From: Sitta carolinensis
Taxonomy: Eukaryota; Chordata; Aves; Passeriformes; Sittidae
Reading direction: 5' to 3'
Length of the DNA: 64,000 nucleotides
NCBI GenBank assembly: GCA_032173965.1
Contig: CM063289.1
Span: 26,251,690-26,315,689, forward strand
Shown in pieces: positions 24,701 through 44,577 of this stretch. Position 1 is the first letter of the stretch, and each line of letters starts with the position of its first letter. The position numbers and the translations under genes were made by a program. The notes under the pieces were generated by a model. That model had not been told where the DNA came from, made no database searches, and saw nothing but the letters and a program-made list of their open reading frames with translations.

Positions 24701-26354
24701 TTGTGTGGCCACTGCAGTTGGGCTGTACAAGAAGAAAATTGATAGAACGTGAAGTTTTTCCTACTAAGCAGCTATGAAAGCAACAGTGAGACTTTTTGGG
24801 TGTTTCCTAATTAAATATTTTTAAATTTAAATCTATAGCAAAAATGGAGAGGCAAGGTTGACAGTATATAAAGTGGTGATAAATACCAAACTAAATGAAC
24901 AAGGCTTTGCTGTAAGGTTTAATAGCTAGTTGGCTTGGTCTATGAAATGCCATAATAATTATAATTTTCAATTTATTCATTAATTATCCTTTAAATGACA
25001 AGTCAAGTGATAAACATTTGAGAGTTTCAAAGATGTGTGTTTGCTAGCTATGAGAACAACCTCTCCAGCTTCCAGTCTGGGGCAACACAGAAGGATGGTT
25101 TGCTGTAGGAATGCCTCAGAAAAATGGGAGCAAGCTTAGTTCCTAGAAAGCACAGCTATGCATGGTGATTATAGTGGCAGTAAAGTCTAAATCTGTGGAA
25201 CATAAAGACTCTGGTACCACCCTAAAACGAGTAGAATTGGGTAAAGCAGAACTGAGTAAAGCAGTATTGCTTCTGAACAGGACTCACCTGAAACACCTGC
25301 AGCCACCACATGTGCAAGCTGAGGTTCACAGCAGTCAAACTGTTTATAAAGGCAAGGGGAGCCACAGCTGCTGCACTGACACCTGAGAGGCTACAAAAAG
25401 GAGAAGGGAAGGTGGGACTGACCACTCAGCCCACTCCAAGGGGCTTTTTAGTGATAGGTAGCAAAACCTGTGTGGTAAAGGATTTGCAGGAATACCACTT
25501 AGCTCACTGGAATCTCCTGCATGCAAAGCATGGGAGATTCCCCATCAAAAATGCAGAAGTGAAATTAAAACCGTTTCTTGAAGGGTGGGGATTTTTTCCT
25601 AAACTGTGCTGAATTACAGGTTTTGGCACACGTTGATGCAACAACTACATAATTAACATTTAGCAAATCCCTTTCTGCGTTCTTAATTACCTCCTTCTAC
25701 ACACAGAGAGCCACATTTCCCTTTATAGCACCAGGCAGAGATTTGCCAAGCGTTTGGCATGTCTTAGAGTTGCTGTTGGAATCAAGTTTAAAATAGTATC
25801 CAAGGTACTTTAATCAGCAAGATCAAAAGTGAGCCTTTATGGAGACACTACAGCATAGCTTATAATTGCAGTTGAGCTTGATACCCAAAGCTTGTCACAG
25901 ATTAGTTTCCTGTTGTGATGGCAAAGTACTGCCACCCAGCTGGAGGTGGGGATGTGTTCCCTGCCACTGACCACGTTGCCTTGTCCCTTAATTGCCAGGG
26001 TGGAATTAAATTGCTCTTCCTGTTACACTTGTGATGGGAAGCAGATTTCCTTGAATCTAAGCTGATTAATGAAGAAACACTGAAAGGCACCACCAAACTC
26101 CAATTTCAATCAGCTGACCTCCTTATTAAATGTAAAGATCTAATTTTATACTTTGCTGTTTTCAGATTGATCACCCACTGGCTGAAAATATTGAGCGCGA
26201 AGCTTTTCATCTCTGCTCGCGCCTCATTAGCGCTCCATATCGCAGGGCCGTGCGAGCCCTTGTCTTCTCATTAAAGCACAAGCCTGAGACCCGAGCAGGA
26301 GTCAAGGATGGCACACTCACTGTCCCTGCCTTTGTACAGAGCCATAAAAAGTGA
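21793..26354 (+). CDS. TCEANC2: TCEANC2, TFIIS N-terminal and central domain-containing protein 2
   Basis: Four exons: 21793-21894, 22845-22986, 24226-24419 and 26166-26354. Together they give exactly 208 residues, the human length, with no frame break. The product starts [15 protein letters not shown] and contains an LW/TFIIS-N helical domain ([76 protein letters not shown]). A TFIIS central-like end follows ([30 protein letters not shown]) and closes with FVQSHKK. By family it is a probable nuclear transcription-elongation-related protein; the zinc ribbon of true TFIIS is absent and its activity is not established. Intron 1 begins AAG/GCAGGT: only the GC donor keeps phase with AGAGTTGTG in exon 2, so it is a GC-AG intron. 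The start is the first ATG in the island, shared with divergent TMEM59. Confidence 0.97.
21895..21900 (+). other. TCEANC2: Non-canonical GC splice donor of TCEANC2 intron 1
   Basis: The exon ends CTCAAG and the intron starts GCAGGT. The GT four bases further on would shift the frame into exon 2, whereas GC use joins LESLK to RVVVVED exactly as in the human protein. Confidence 0.85.
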
Positions 26355-27071
26355 AGCCTTGTGCTTGCTCCCAAGGGAGAACTTCCTGTGCCTGCATCTC
26401 CGTGGAACCGGGAGCACAGGAGGGCTGACTGGGTGACTCCCTGGCACCACTCAGGGAACAGGGCTGCTGGAGGGAAGGACTGACGACGGAATGGGTGCTG
26501 TAAATCTGACTCGGTAGAAATCCACGTGGGCTTGTTGCAAGGAAAGTTTCTTCTACTCTTCTGTGTATTTTCCATCCTTGCTGACTCACCTGTTCCTCTC
26601 TTCTGTCTGCTTGTTGTAGCTCGGTTTAGCTCCATCCCTGATGTTGATCTTCAGTTGTAATCGTCTGAATAACCCTTTTAAAGGAGCAGCTCTGTGCTGT
26701 GCTGGCTGGAAATACTGTGAATTATGGGTAATTGGTCCATGGGAGGGGATTCCTGGGGGATAATTACAAACTCTAGTTAGCCCTAAATCAGACACATCTG
26801 CTGCAGCTGGGCCCTGCCTGTGGCAAGAGCTGTTTTGCCAAGGTGATCTCCCTTTACTGCATTCCAGAGCTGGATGCAAAATGGATTTCAGTAACTTCCA
26901 TCATCTCAGTCATCCTGCGATTTGGGGCATTTTCTAAAGCCCCAGGGTAAAGGTGCTGTCTAATACTTCTGCTGTTCAAGGAGCAGCTCCTTCAGCCTTC
27001 CAAACCTCACTCATGTAAACATGGTGCTTGTTTTTACTGTAATGTGAAAAAAAATTGTAATGAATTCTCTA

Positions 27072-27077
27072 AATAAA
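27072..27077 (+). terminator. TCEANC2: TCEANC2 polyadenylation signal
   Basis: AATAAA about 720 bases after the stop, followed by a T-rich tract at 27101-27111. It is the first canonical signal I noticed after the stop. Confidence 0.65.
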
Positions 27078-29449
27078 ACTAAATACTCCTTTTAAATGCT
27101 TCTTTTTTTTCCTGTAAAACAAACATGGTTCAAAATGATTGTGTGAACAAATCTAAGCAACAAACTATTGTTTAAATTCTTTCCAGTTGTTGAAAATTGG
27201 AATTCTTGCCTCTCTATTTGCTCTGATTTCTTTTGTACTACAAGTTGTTGTGTTCTCTATAAGCTATTACTAAGGCTGTTCCAGGCATGGTGTTCATATC
27301 TTCACCTAAAAAATGACTGTCATTACTTTTTTCATCTGTAGACCCTTAGCATAAACTTACCTGAGTTGTTGAACTCCATAAATTTAATTAGACAACTGCA
27401 GGTTCTCTTAAGAGTATCTTAAACCCTCTTTTGTTTGCTTGGGCCAGTGCAAGACCAGTTTTGCCTGTACACATTGAAGGTGTCCTCAAACAGCTGAACA
27501 CAGAGGTTTCATTTGTAGGAAGTTAAGGTCTGGTGTGTGGGAGGCAGAAGTTGGCAGATCCGTGGGTGGTGATGTGTGGGTAATATTCAGGAAGATGTAA
27601 CACTTGTTGACCAGGCTGTAGCAAAAAATGGGAAAACCCTCAATTTCTTACAAGCAATCAGCTTCATCTCCCACTTAAATAGCTTCAAACTGCACAGCTG
27701 TAATTTAATTTGTTTATCCTGGACCATCAGGAGGGGTTCAGGATCAATGAATGACACAGCTTTTGCATCAGAGCTGCAATGCCAAGACCTGCAGTATTTA
27801 TTTTCAGCTTACTGTTCCTGGTGCCAGGCCGTGTTTTCTCTGTTTGGGTAATGTGAGAAGCAAAATTCATGAAAATGAGGAACTTCTGGTCTAATGAAAG
27901 CCAGGCTAAAGAAGTTTCCACACAGGTCAGATACAGTCTGGCTGTGCCAAATATTTCTCATTTAGAAAGTAACTTCAGGGATGCAGAGTTGCTGTACATG
28001 AGCAGAAGACTCCCCTGTAAATTTCCTCTATTTAATGGTTGATGTTTTTGTTTCAAAGGAACCCAAGTGTAAAGCTCTGGGTCCAGCTCTTTTATCTTCA
28101 TGTTAAAGCTGGCAGTAACATTTGGGCTGAGGATTCACAGACTCAGCTTTGCAGAAAACTGACTGGAGGAACTGGAAAAGAGTCTGGAGAGTTAGACTCA
28201 AGACCCACAGCAGGAAGAATTCAGGGAACCAGGGAAAGTTTTAAGAACAAAAACAGAAAGGGAGGTGGGGAAAGAAAAAAACAGAGATAGGAAAGCAATA
28301 GGCCAAAAAGGGCTTCATTTTCCCGAAGGGTGATGCTGAATGTGACAATAGGATACTTGATCCCTGGCACTAATGAAGTCTTTAACTAGTCTATAAAAAC
28401 CAGATCCCCTCCATGGAGCAGCCTCACCTGCACAGTGTGTTTATTTATGCCTTGGGTTACTTGCTGAATCAGTTTGCTGCTCCTTGGCTCTCCCTTCCCT
28501 GCCGTGGTGATGCAGCCCAGTCTTCGTGCTGGGGAAACCCTTCCAGATTAAAAGGGAGATGAAGGGCTGAGCAGTGGCTCCCTTGTGCTGAGTTCCTTGG
28601 GCATGGAGACTGAAATTACTGGCTCCCTTTTTACAGGGGAAATGTTATTTGAGGGAGGCACTCAATATAGAGAAATGTTCTTATTTTCCCCTTTTTTCTT
28701 CCAGATTTAGCCTAACCCGCAGATTCCTTTCAGCAAAGGAGCAGATGCATAAAGCTGGCAGACCTCTAGAGACCTGCTACACCCAGCAAAGAGAGGAGGG
28801 AAGCACCTTCTGGAGGTGTCACCTCCTGATCCCCCTCCCCATGCCTGGGGAATACAGGGTGGGCTCAGGGCACCACCAGGAGGGATGGAAGAGGGAATTC
28901 ACTCCTGTCAGAGCTGACTTCTGACCCTGGCTTTAAAGAGCAATTTGGGAAGGCAGTAGTGACAGCTTGTTCTGTTCCCCATCAGCAGGCACAGCTCAGG
29001 AGAGCTTTGTCCTGCTGCAAATTACTTGGGTGAAAGAAGATGGGAGTAGACAAGACCCTCCCTGTCCTTTGGAAAAGAGAGAGCTCAGCAGCTCACCAGT
29101 TTTCATCTTTCAAGAGGCTCTTCAAAGGTTTCTTCACAAAGAACCCAAACTTTTAGATCTCATTTTCTTCTCTAGCAGCCCTGTAATATGAAGGGTTGGC
29201 TAAACTGGCCCTGGATTTAGAGAGACATTAAGGCAAGGAGCAGTCACAGAAATCCTTGGAGCCCAAAGGATGCTCCAGGAACTTCCAGGTTATGCTATGG
29301 AGCAGAAATGGGGGGCTAGAGCAGTGCAGGGACAGAGAGGAGCAGAAAAGAAGAGGTAGAGGGAGAGAAACACATGAGAGAATTCCCTAGCCCAGCTGAC
29401 CACAACCAGCAAAGCTTTGCTCCTCCATGCAGGGCACAGCAACAGTCAG

Positions 29450-29512
29450 ATGGGTGAACTGGCACCTCACAGGAGGGGAAACTGAGGCACAAAGGAACTC
29501 TGACATGTCACA
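29450..29512 (-). mobile_element. MIR-like SINE relic
   Basis: The plus strand reads GAGGGGAAACTGAGGCACAA followed by GGAACTCTGACATGTCACAG, the reverse complement of the MIR core. Only about 60 bases remain, so the call rests on this core match. Confidence 0.6.
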
Positions 29513-30673
29513 GTAAGCAAAAATAAGGAAAGCCCATGCCACGGTTACACTGCAATTAATGATGCTCCAACTCTTGTGCTGGCAGTCCCCTGAACAACAG
29601 CCATGGTCTCTGTCAATTGAACTAGATTATGGAATGATCCTTGCTAATTATATATTATTATCTAGCAAGCAGTTATCTTGCTATAAAGGGTGCTCCTATA
29701 ATGGACAAACACTGTTCCTCTAGCACAGCCAGCCCCAATGGCAAGAAAAATACAAAAACTAAAATAATTTCTGCTGTGGCAAATATTTTGCCTGAGCTGG
29801 AATTTTCACATCGCAAACACTGCAATCCTGTCCCAGACAGAGGGAAGAGGAGGAGGGCTGCAACAGGCAGACCCTGCCAGAGGGAGAAGGCAGGATCAAA
29901 TCTGTACCCCCAAAGCTGCCACAAAGACATGACTGTAAGCTCAAAATGCAGCTCTGGACTCTCCCACCCATCACGGAGCACTCGGCCTCCACACACCAAA
30001 ATCCCCACAAGCAGGGCCCTCACTGTCCCCAGGGCTGTGATGATGAGGAAATCTGGCTTAAAATGAAGCTTGGAAAACAGCTCCTGGTAAATGCTGTCAT
30101 TGTATTTTTAATTGTCCATATGCTTGATCCATTATGTTTCCCCAGATGGCTGGGCTGCCTGACTACTGCCTCCTCATCTGTGCCACTATGGCCAGCAGGT
30201 ACCTGGATCCCCAAGGCAGGGACATCCTCATGGCAGGCTCTGTGTCACTGTGGTCAGGGTCTCCAGTAGCTCACAGAACCTGTGAGCTCCATCCTTCCTG
30301 GCACAAAACCACACCCACTGACCCATCCCTGCCAAGTTCCTGGGGAGCCATGACTGCCTTGATGGCAAAAGTGGCTGGTGACCTCCTGGCCTCACACACC
30401 AACCCCCAAGAAAACCACCCTGAGGAAGGGCAAACCTGCCCCTACTCCAGCCCATGAACTGCCCTTGTGCTTGCCCAAGGGCCAGTCCCTGTTAAAGTAC
30501 CCAAAAATGAGGAGAGGATGCAGAGGATGCACAACACCATCATCCTCAGTCATGGGTGCAGCTCCAGCACTGGCTCCCTGGGCATCACAAGCACCCCATT
30601 CCCAGACTGGGATTAGAGTATAAAAACTGAAAAGACACAAATAACCCTCTGAGCAGAGCAATGGGGGAAGGTC

Positions 30674-30695
30674 CACCCATGGAGGACCATGGGTG
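30674..30695. repeat. Perfect short inverted repeat (9-bp arms, 4-bp loop)
   Basis: CACCCATGG, then AGGA, then CCATGGGTG. The arms are exact reverse complements. It lies in the gene-poor interval; no role can be assigned. Confidence 0.8.
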
Positions 30696-33600
30696 TCACC
30701 ATAGAAAACTTACAGTGAACATTACATAAAATAAATTGCCTGGGAAGGGGTGGATCACGACACCCTGTGCTTGCTGAGCTCCCAGTGGTGTCCAGGCAGG
30801 GAAGCAGGGTCTTGTGCCAGCAGCAGTGCCCATTTTGGGGCACTTCCATCATCATTCTCTTGTCCAGTGCAGCAGCACAAAAGCACATCCCCCAGCAGCA
30901 CACCCTCACAGCGTGACAGATCAGGAAAACCTTCCTGGTAAACAGAGGAAACACAGAGAGCATGGCTGAGATTTTTCGGATATTTGAGCACAGCTTCTCT
31001 CCGGTAGGAGCGATCTCCCCAGGGAAGGAGAGGAATAAACCAATTGATCCCCTGGGGGCTCTTGCAGTCCTCTTTTCTATGATCTACAATTTTCCAACAG
31101 TTTTTCACGGGATGTGCACACAGACGTTTGCAGAGGCTCTCCCTCCCGCACAACAGCCAAGGCTTTGTCTGCTCCAGAGAGACACGACTCCATGTCCATA
31201 AGCAAAGCCAGGAAATGGAGAGGCTGCATCCAGCCCGGCTCAATCCAGCCATCATGCTCTAAATAAATAATCAGATGAGCAATGGGAGCACTGCCTGTGC
31301 CCATGCTGCTCTCCTGCTTGCTCAGGAGCACTGGGCAAATGCTAAGGAGGGGAACTGAGGCCAAATGTGTGAGGACCACAGGCACAGGGGAGTGAAGGAG
31401 TGCTGGTGATGGATTCCTGATATCTGTTTGCCACTTATCTGAACAGCTTTTACATGAGAAGAAGGGTTTATTTCAGGAAATTACCTGGGCAGGCCCCTCC
31501 CCTACCGGGTTCCATCCCCAGCCAGGGTAGTACATCAGGGAAGACCTGGTTTAACAGGGGATGCCAGTGAGCAAATTCCTGCAGGGCAGGGAGAGACTGG
31601 ATGCTTAAATCTAGTGGAGAGGCTGAGACATGGTGGAGGAGGACAGGAGGCTGGGGGAGGGCTGGTGTTTGGTGAGCACCAGAGGCTTTCCTCACTCCGA
31701 GTGAGATGACTGGCTCGAGTGGCTCACTGCTGGTGGCAGATGCAGCTGTGAATGCCATCAGAAACAAGCGGGTAAAGGGCTTTTGGAGCCACTCAGGTTG
31801 CATTAATCACCCTCTCCATGACTCCTGGATAACACCCTGCAGGCCTGGGGCTGCTGGGATCCCCTTGGCTCAGGAGCACAGCTCCCACGGCAGCAGCCTT
31901 GCATCTGCAGGGATGTGCACAGAGGAGCACTTCACCCAGGGATGCTTGGGTGGCTGTGAACTGGAGCCAGAGCTGGAAACCCTCCCTGGGGTGACCAGGT
32001 CCAACTCCTTATTTGAGTGCCACACCAACAGCTATCCAGAAAAGCCTATTTCCCTGCAAATCACAGGATTCTGGAGGCTCCAGCTGGGCAAGGAGTGCTT
32101 GTCCTGCAGGCAAGGGCTGGATGCTGCTGGGTGCTGTGGGCTCCCTGCCAGGCACCAGCAGCCGCAGCGCTCACCTGTTTCAGCAAAATCTGGGCCACCA
32201 AGAAGGTTAATTATATCTTTAAATTTCTTTCAGTTGTCAAATCTTGTAACTATGGTCTCAAGCTGACAGTTCTATACCCAGCAATTAACGGCAGCGAGGC
32301 TTTGCAGGCAGCGGGGAGGCTGGCCTTGTTTACCATCTCTGCACACAACAGGCTCTCAAAACATTCCCTTAATGGAGCTTAACGGTGCTGGCAAATATTT
32401 CCCTCAGAAATCTCGCGTTTGCCGATGTGTTGCACCAACAAACGCCAAATGAATCCAGGCACCAATAACGAAGGCTCCTCGGTAGGAGGCATACGCAGCC
32501 CTGTGCCGCCTTCCCTCCCCAGACACTCTCTCAGGGCTGGTGCAATCCAGGAGGAAAAGCTGCTCCATCATCATCCTATTCCCTTGCTGCTGCCTCCTCT
32601 GATGCCCTGATGAACAGAACTGTCCCGGAGGGAAGCAGGACATCAGTCAGGGCAGCCTTTCACCGATGGCACTCTCCTACCAGTCCCTGCTAAATGCTGG
32701 ATTCAGCAGCACAAGGGGTTTGCTGTGGCCCTGAATGATCACACTGGGATACTTTAAGATCTCTCCCTGCACTGCAGTGTGTTTCACAAAGGCTGGAGGA
32801 CAAGGGGTGGCCTTTTTCCATAGCATGATTTCATGTGGCTTTGACACATGCTGGCTCTGACCCACAGGGATGGACACAGCCATCTGTGACAGCCATCCTC
32901 TCTTTGATGCTGAAGGGGAATGTCCTTTGTGCTGGGGTGGCACAAGAGGCAGGCAGAGGTCATTCAGCTATCCATCAGGGCTCTTGGCAAGGATCCCCAG
33001 TTTTCTGGAGGGGCAGATGATCACAGAACTCTTCTTTTCCTGCTCTCAGGTGCTGAGCTCACCTTCTGCAGGGACCACAAGTGGAGATCTAGTGTCACTG
33101 AGGTCCCAGGGGACCCAGCCCCTCCCACCAAGGTTGTCTTTACAGGGTTACCAAAACTTCTGCACTCCAGCATCTCCCCAAGCCATAGCAGGATTTACCC
33201 ATGTTTTCAGACTTCAGGAGTTATGCTGATAGAGAGTTCACAGCTGGGGACACCTGGATATGTTGGAAAGGAGGAAAACACAGAGAGAAGAGGATTGTTC
33301 TCCTCCCCTCCAGCTGCTGGTGGCTGAGGCACTCAGGTGAGTCCTGCGAGGTGAGACAATATGAGAAGATCAAACAAGGAGCTCCAGGGCACAGCAAATG
33401 CATCCCATCACATCACCCACAGACACCCAGAAACAGCACCTGGGAGCACCTACATGAGCTACATCTGCGTCTGCCAGGTGGAGATCCCTGTAACACAGCT
33501 CCACACTCTCCCCCAAGCATGGGCTGAGAGCACAGAGAACATTTGTTGGGAATACAGCTACCTTTGGGGATGGTTTGTACCTCCAAGAATTCAGCTAGAA

Positions 33601-33959
33601 ATAATTGACAGGAAGATTTGCAGCCATCGGCAAATAACGTTACTTTCCTGAAAGCAGCAGCACTACAGGGAAAACAAATTGAGGCAGGTGCGGGAAGAGT
33701 TAGGGAGTGCAAGAATTGCATTCCTGAGCCAAATGGACAGATTGAGACAGAGGAAAACAAATTGGGAAGGGAAACGGCTGCCTATTGCCCAGATTTTTCA
33801 GGCACTAAGAGAAGGTGGAGGTTGGGTTCCGGCTCAGTTTCAGGGCCCAGGAACTGTGTCTTTGTTTGGGCAGCTGTGTTAGGGTGAGGGTGGATTTTGG
33901 GTTCCTTTCTGCCCTGGGCAGGACTGGGACTGCAATCCCTCGTGTCTGGAAAGAGCATC

Positions 33960-40363
<6,404 letters not shown>

Positions 40364-43300
40364 CCTCCAGCAGGCAAATCTCTCCTCACCAATGCCCAAG
40401 CATCCTTTTGGAGCTGTCTATCTGGGAGGAAAAAAATAAATAAAGAGAGAAATAAAAAAAAAGCAGGAGGACTGTAGAATTAATAGCAGAATGAATAATT
40501 CATCGCTTGTTTGAATTAAGAGCAGCAAGGTAACTTGATCTATTCCTCCCTTCCTTCACTCAGTTTTAATGATCTGGATCAAATGTCCCAAGGATTTACA
40601 CTATACCAGATACCTTGTCAATACACTATATTTAGAAGAGATATTAATGTTTCAGAAATGGTGTATAACGGCAATAAGTCTGGGCTGACAATATGCCCTT
40701 AAGGGGCTATGAAAATAATTTAGTTCGCCAGGCAAGCCAGCGAACCAAAATGGGAATTTCAGACTTACCGCGGAAAAGCATCTCAGGAATTAACATGATT
40801 TATACTGCGGCACCCACTGCACAAAGCCAGCTGGTGGTGAAGGCTAGAGAAACAGGAGCAGGACTGAAAGGCTGCCAGGTCAGCATCCCTGCAGCAGGAG
40901 TCCAGGCTCAGCGGGATGCTCAGCCCGGGAAAGCGGCAGTCGTGAGCACTAAAGATAGCAAATCCCACCTCCCCCGAGGAAGATTAGAGATGAATTGTGA
41001 CTCATGGGCAAAAAACATCGATTATTATAGAACCTGCTAAGGCCTTGGAGAATTGCCACGTTCTTTCATGCTGCCTCACGCTACTTCTCACCCAGGCTCT
41101 TGGATGCACTCGGCTGAAGGTAATCAAGCCTTTGGGTTTGGTGGGAATGATGTGCTCCTTGTGCTGTGCCACATTAGCTGGAGAAACCCCAAACCCAACA
41201 GTGGCTCAGTTCCTTCCCTCCCGCCCAGGAGAGAAAAGACTTTCCTGCTGCCACAGCCCACACCCACATGAATGCCAGGAAACAAAATCCCACGAGGGCC
41301 TCCCAGCGTGAGGGACCTGTGCTAAAAAAGTCACCTTCAAAGCAGCAGGGAGAGAAGCAGTGAGTATCTCTAAATCTCAGGCAGGAGACAAGTTGCATTT
41401 ATTAATTAAGCAATGAGGATCGATGCCTGAGACATTTCCTGTGGATTAATGATGGGCTGGGAGGAGCTGATGGCCTGAGGTGCAGCTAAAGACCATTAAT
41501 GCCAACTGGTCATGAATCCCCAGGAAATGCTCCATGCCAAGGTCGTTAAGTGCCTGCATATATTTATGGGGAATAACAACAACAATAATATTTGTACAGG
41601 CTCTCTCCCCACTGCCCAGCCTTGCTGGGGCCATGCCAAGGGCTGCTGGGAGCATTGGGACATCCCAGCCAGGAGCCCTCTATCCTAAGCCCAGCTGAGG
41701 CAGGGAACATTGGGTTCTGTCCTGGGGCACTGAGCAGTGCATCATCCCATCAGCACCAGGACTAAGAGCACAATGGAATGAGGAGGAGCAGGGCAGCTCC
41801 CCCTGTCCCTGGGCACTGTGTGAAGATCCTGCCCCAATGCAGGCTCTGGGAGATGCTGCAATGCTGGCACATGTCCTGCTCACCTCCCAGGAACATTACA
41901 GAGCTTAATTAGCTGCTTCCCTAATGACTTGGAGAGGAGGCCTGTCCTTGCCAACAAGCGGGCCCACACAGCAACGATGCAGGTGAGGTCTGGCCGCAGC
42001 ACAGGGGCCTCACCTGGGTACTTTCCATTGCCACAGCCCTGGCTCACCCAGGAGGAGTGCTCAGCCCTCCAGCCACCACCCCCTGGGCTCAGGAACAAAG
42101 TGCTCCCGGACTTCTGCATTGCTGCACTGTGGAGCAACACGTTTATCCCTATCACATCCATCCTGGGCAACACCCACTGTCTTCCAGCCTTCCCACCACT
42201 GCCACAGCCCCAAGCCAATGCCCAGGACACCAGTACCTGCACAGCTGCTCCTCTCCCTCCCCTTAGCTGTGCTCTGCAGCCGTGATCCCCGGGAGATGGG
42301 GGGCCAGGGCCGTGCAGCACAGCAGCTGTGCCCTGCTCCCAGGAGACAGCATCCATCAACCACAGGCACATTCACCCTTCTCCTGACCCGGGGATGGCCA
42401 TTCCCAGGCTGGGCCTGAGCCCAGGCAACCCAGTTGTCAGCTAAAGAGTGGGGCGTGAGGGTGGAGGGAGGCAGGGGGAGCGTGACGTGCAGCAGGAAGC
42501 AGAGGAGCCAGGCACAGAGGTCTGGCTGGAAGGTGCTCTGGATCAGCCCAGGGTACCACAGACATGGTGGGTGATTTCAAGGTGTGCCTCTGTGGGCAAA
42601 TTTATAAATCATGAGTCAAAAAAGCATTTGATTCATTTAGACAGAAAGGATGTGATCAGGACTGTGAGACTTCAGAGAAGATCAAAGGTTTAAAAACGGT
42701 CCCCAGGAGAAACGCGAATTATTTAGGCAGGAAATAATGAGATGAAATTAAGAAGGTATTTAGGCTGCACAGGAGGAAGAAGAAAGGAAGCAAAGCAAAG
42801 CCCCTCTTCCCTGCACAGTGCTGCACGGGTGGCAGGGGCTTCCTCGGGGCAGCCAGAGATCAGGAGCATCCCACCAACACCCCCTGCCTGGCAGGAGAAG
42901 CAGAATGTGAGCCCCTGCCCTGCCCGGGCACCAGCCACCCTCCCGAGCTCACACCCCTCCAGCTCCACAGATACCCCAGTCACCAACAGCACCGACACCG
43001 ATTCCCCACTAAACTGCCTCCTCCTGGGCCTCCAAAGGGAGGGAAACCTCCCATCTTCCCGGCAAGGAATATTCCGCAGCAGGGCCTCTCCACTCCGCAT
43101 CCCTGCATTTGCAGGAATCCACACCATCCTCTGAAAGGGGCTGTGCCCATGGGGGATGGTTGGGATGAGGGGACTCGTGTTAGAGCCAGCCTGAGAAACA
43201 ACAAAAGGCGGGAGGGGGAAGGGAGAGAAGGGCAGAAAATAGAGAACAAAGTGCCTGCGGGCGGTTTAAAGGCTCCTTCGAGCTCCTGCTTCCAAGGACA

Positions 43301-44571
43301 TCACCTCCCCCGTGGAGAATGTCTCGCAAAGCCCCTGTCCCCTCGGGCGGGACATGCCCCGCTCCTCCCGCCCGGCCGCGGCCGCCCTCGCAGGATGGCA
43401 GCCCGCAGCACTCACAGCTTGCTCCGTCTCTCACCACCCTCCCTCGGAGCCACGAACAAAGACAGAGCTGCGCGGCAGAACGGCCGGACCAGCTGGGTAG
43501 GGTTTAACCATCGTGGCCCATATGTGCTGAAATACCCAGACATATTGGGGTTGTGTTTAAAGGAACAGTCCCAGCTTTCACGCTGAAAGCCGGCGCTTTT
43601 CCAAGGCGAGCGTGAAGTTTTTTACCTTGGGCCTTTGCAAAAAGGTGTGGTTTTAGCAAAATCTCAAAAACATACAATATTTAAAGCTAGAGGACTAGAA
43701 GTAAGGTTTTCAAATACTTAATATCTGACCAAAAAAAATATTTTCTCCATATTCCTAGCTAAGGCCAGAGCAGGGAGAGCAACTGAAGAAAGCATCTCGT
43801 TATTCTATCAGCCTGTGTGCGAAGAAGCACCTTCACTACACAGTGACTTAGGGAGGCCGAAGCACAGCATGGATTGGACTGACCATGGACACCTTCCCTG
43901 GATCTCCATGCCTTTAAAGCCAGAACCCCAGTTTGGGTTAGGAATACGGCTTTCTTGTCAGCCCTTTCTCCAAGGAAGTGAAGATAAAAGCTGCAGCTAC
44001 ACTTGATTAATTCCAGGCACTTGGTAACTGGAGACAAATCTCAGCAGTGCAAAGAGAACTTACACTCCCTCCCAAATGTGTGAATCAAGCCACCACTTCA
44101 GTGCACACTATGTTTTTTGTGTAACAAACTACATTTCCTTTGTGTAAGGTGTAGTGTTAGACACAGGTACAAAAGAAGCATGAATGGTAATGCAATAGTC
44201 ATCTGACACAGCCCGGAAAACCCTGACACAGGATGAACTGGGAATGAAAAGAAAAACACAAGGTATGCAGGCAAGTTGTATTTCTAGGTGTAGATACTAA
44301 ACACAGCAGACTAAGGTAATAGAGTGGACAGGAGATACTTCAGAGGAAAAGCAGCAGCATTTTGGACTGGAAAAAGAGGAGGGGGACCAGGTGCCCAGGC
44401 TGGGTGCTGTGCCAGGCTGCCATCCCTGAGGCAGCTCCTTGGCTCTGCTCCCTGTCCCACAAGGAAGCACCCCAGCAGACCCCATGCAGCTTTCCCTCCT
44501 CAGGTGGTGTTCCTGTATGCTTTGGGAACCTCCTCAGGCACCTGAGAGAGTCCTGTGACACCAAACAGCTG
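40364..44571. other. Gene-poor interval between CDCP2 and CYB5RL
   Basis: No recognisable coding exon. It contains an AT-rich stretch with a small inverted repeat at 40723-40745 and a CpG-rich patch at about 43240-43500. The upstream untranslated exon and promoter of CDCP2 probably lie somewhere here. Confidence 0.55.
43240..43500. promoter_or_regulatory. Orphan CpG-rich patch, possible promoter
   Basis: The sequence turns GC- and CpG-rich for about 260 bases, with CCCGCCCGGCCGCGGCCGCC and a NotI site, far from any start codon. It could be the remote CDCP2 promoter (minus strand, about 3 kb upstream of its ATG) or the start of an unrecognised transcript. A 147-codon plus-strand frame crosses it but has no recognisable domain. 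Confidence 0.4.
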
Positions 44572-44577
44572 TTTATT
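44572..44577 (-). terminator. CYB5RL: CYB5RL polyadenylation signal (candidate)
   Basis: Minus-strand AATAAA about 830 bases beyond the CYB5RL stop, with GT-containing sequence downstream (TTGGTGTC). It is the first canonical signal I noticed after the stop. Confidence 0.5.

Larger units (their letters stand above)
27100..33959. other. Gene-poor interval between TCEANC2 and CDCP2
   Basis: No exon of a recognisable protein is seen on either strand across about 6.8 kb. A MIR-like relic lies at 29450-29512 and a perfect inverted repeat at 30674-30695. The end nearest 33959 must include the CDCP2 3' UTR, but I noticed no clear minus-strand AATAAA close to the stop. Confidence 0.6.

Noticed and set aside
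43143..43586. A 147-codon plus-strand frame through the orphan CpG patch
   Set aside because: No recognisable family, no clear Kozak context and no splice partner. Kept only as a CpG-patch observation, not as a gene.
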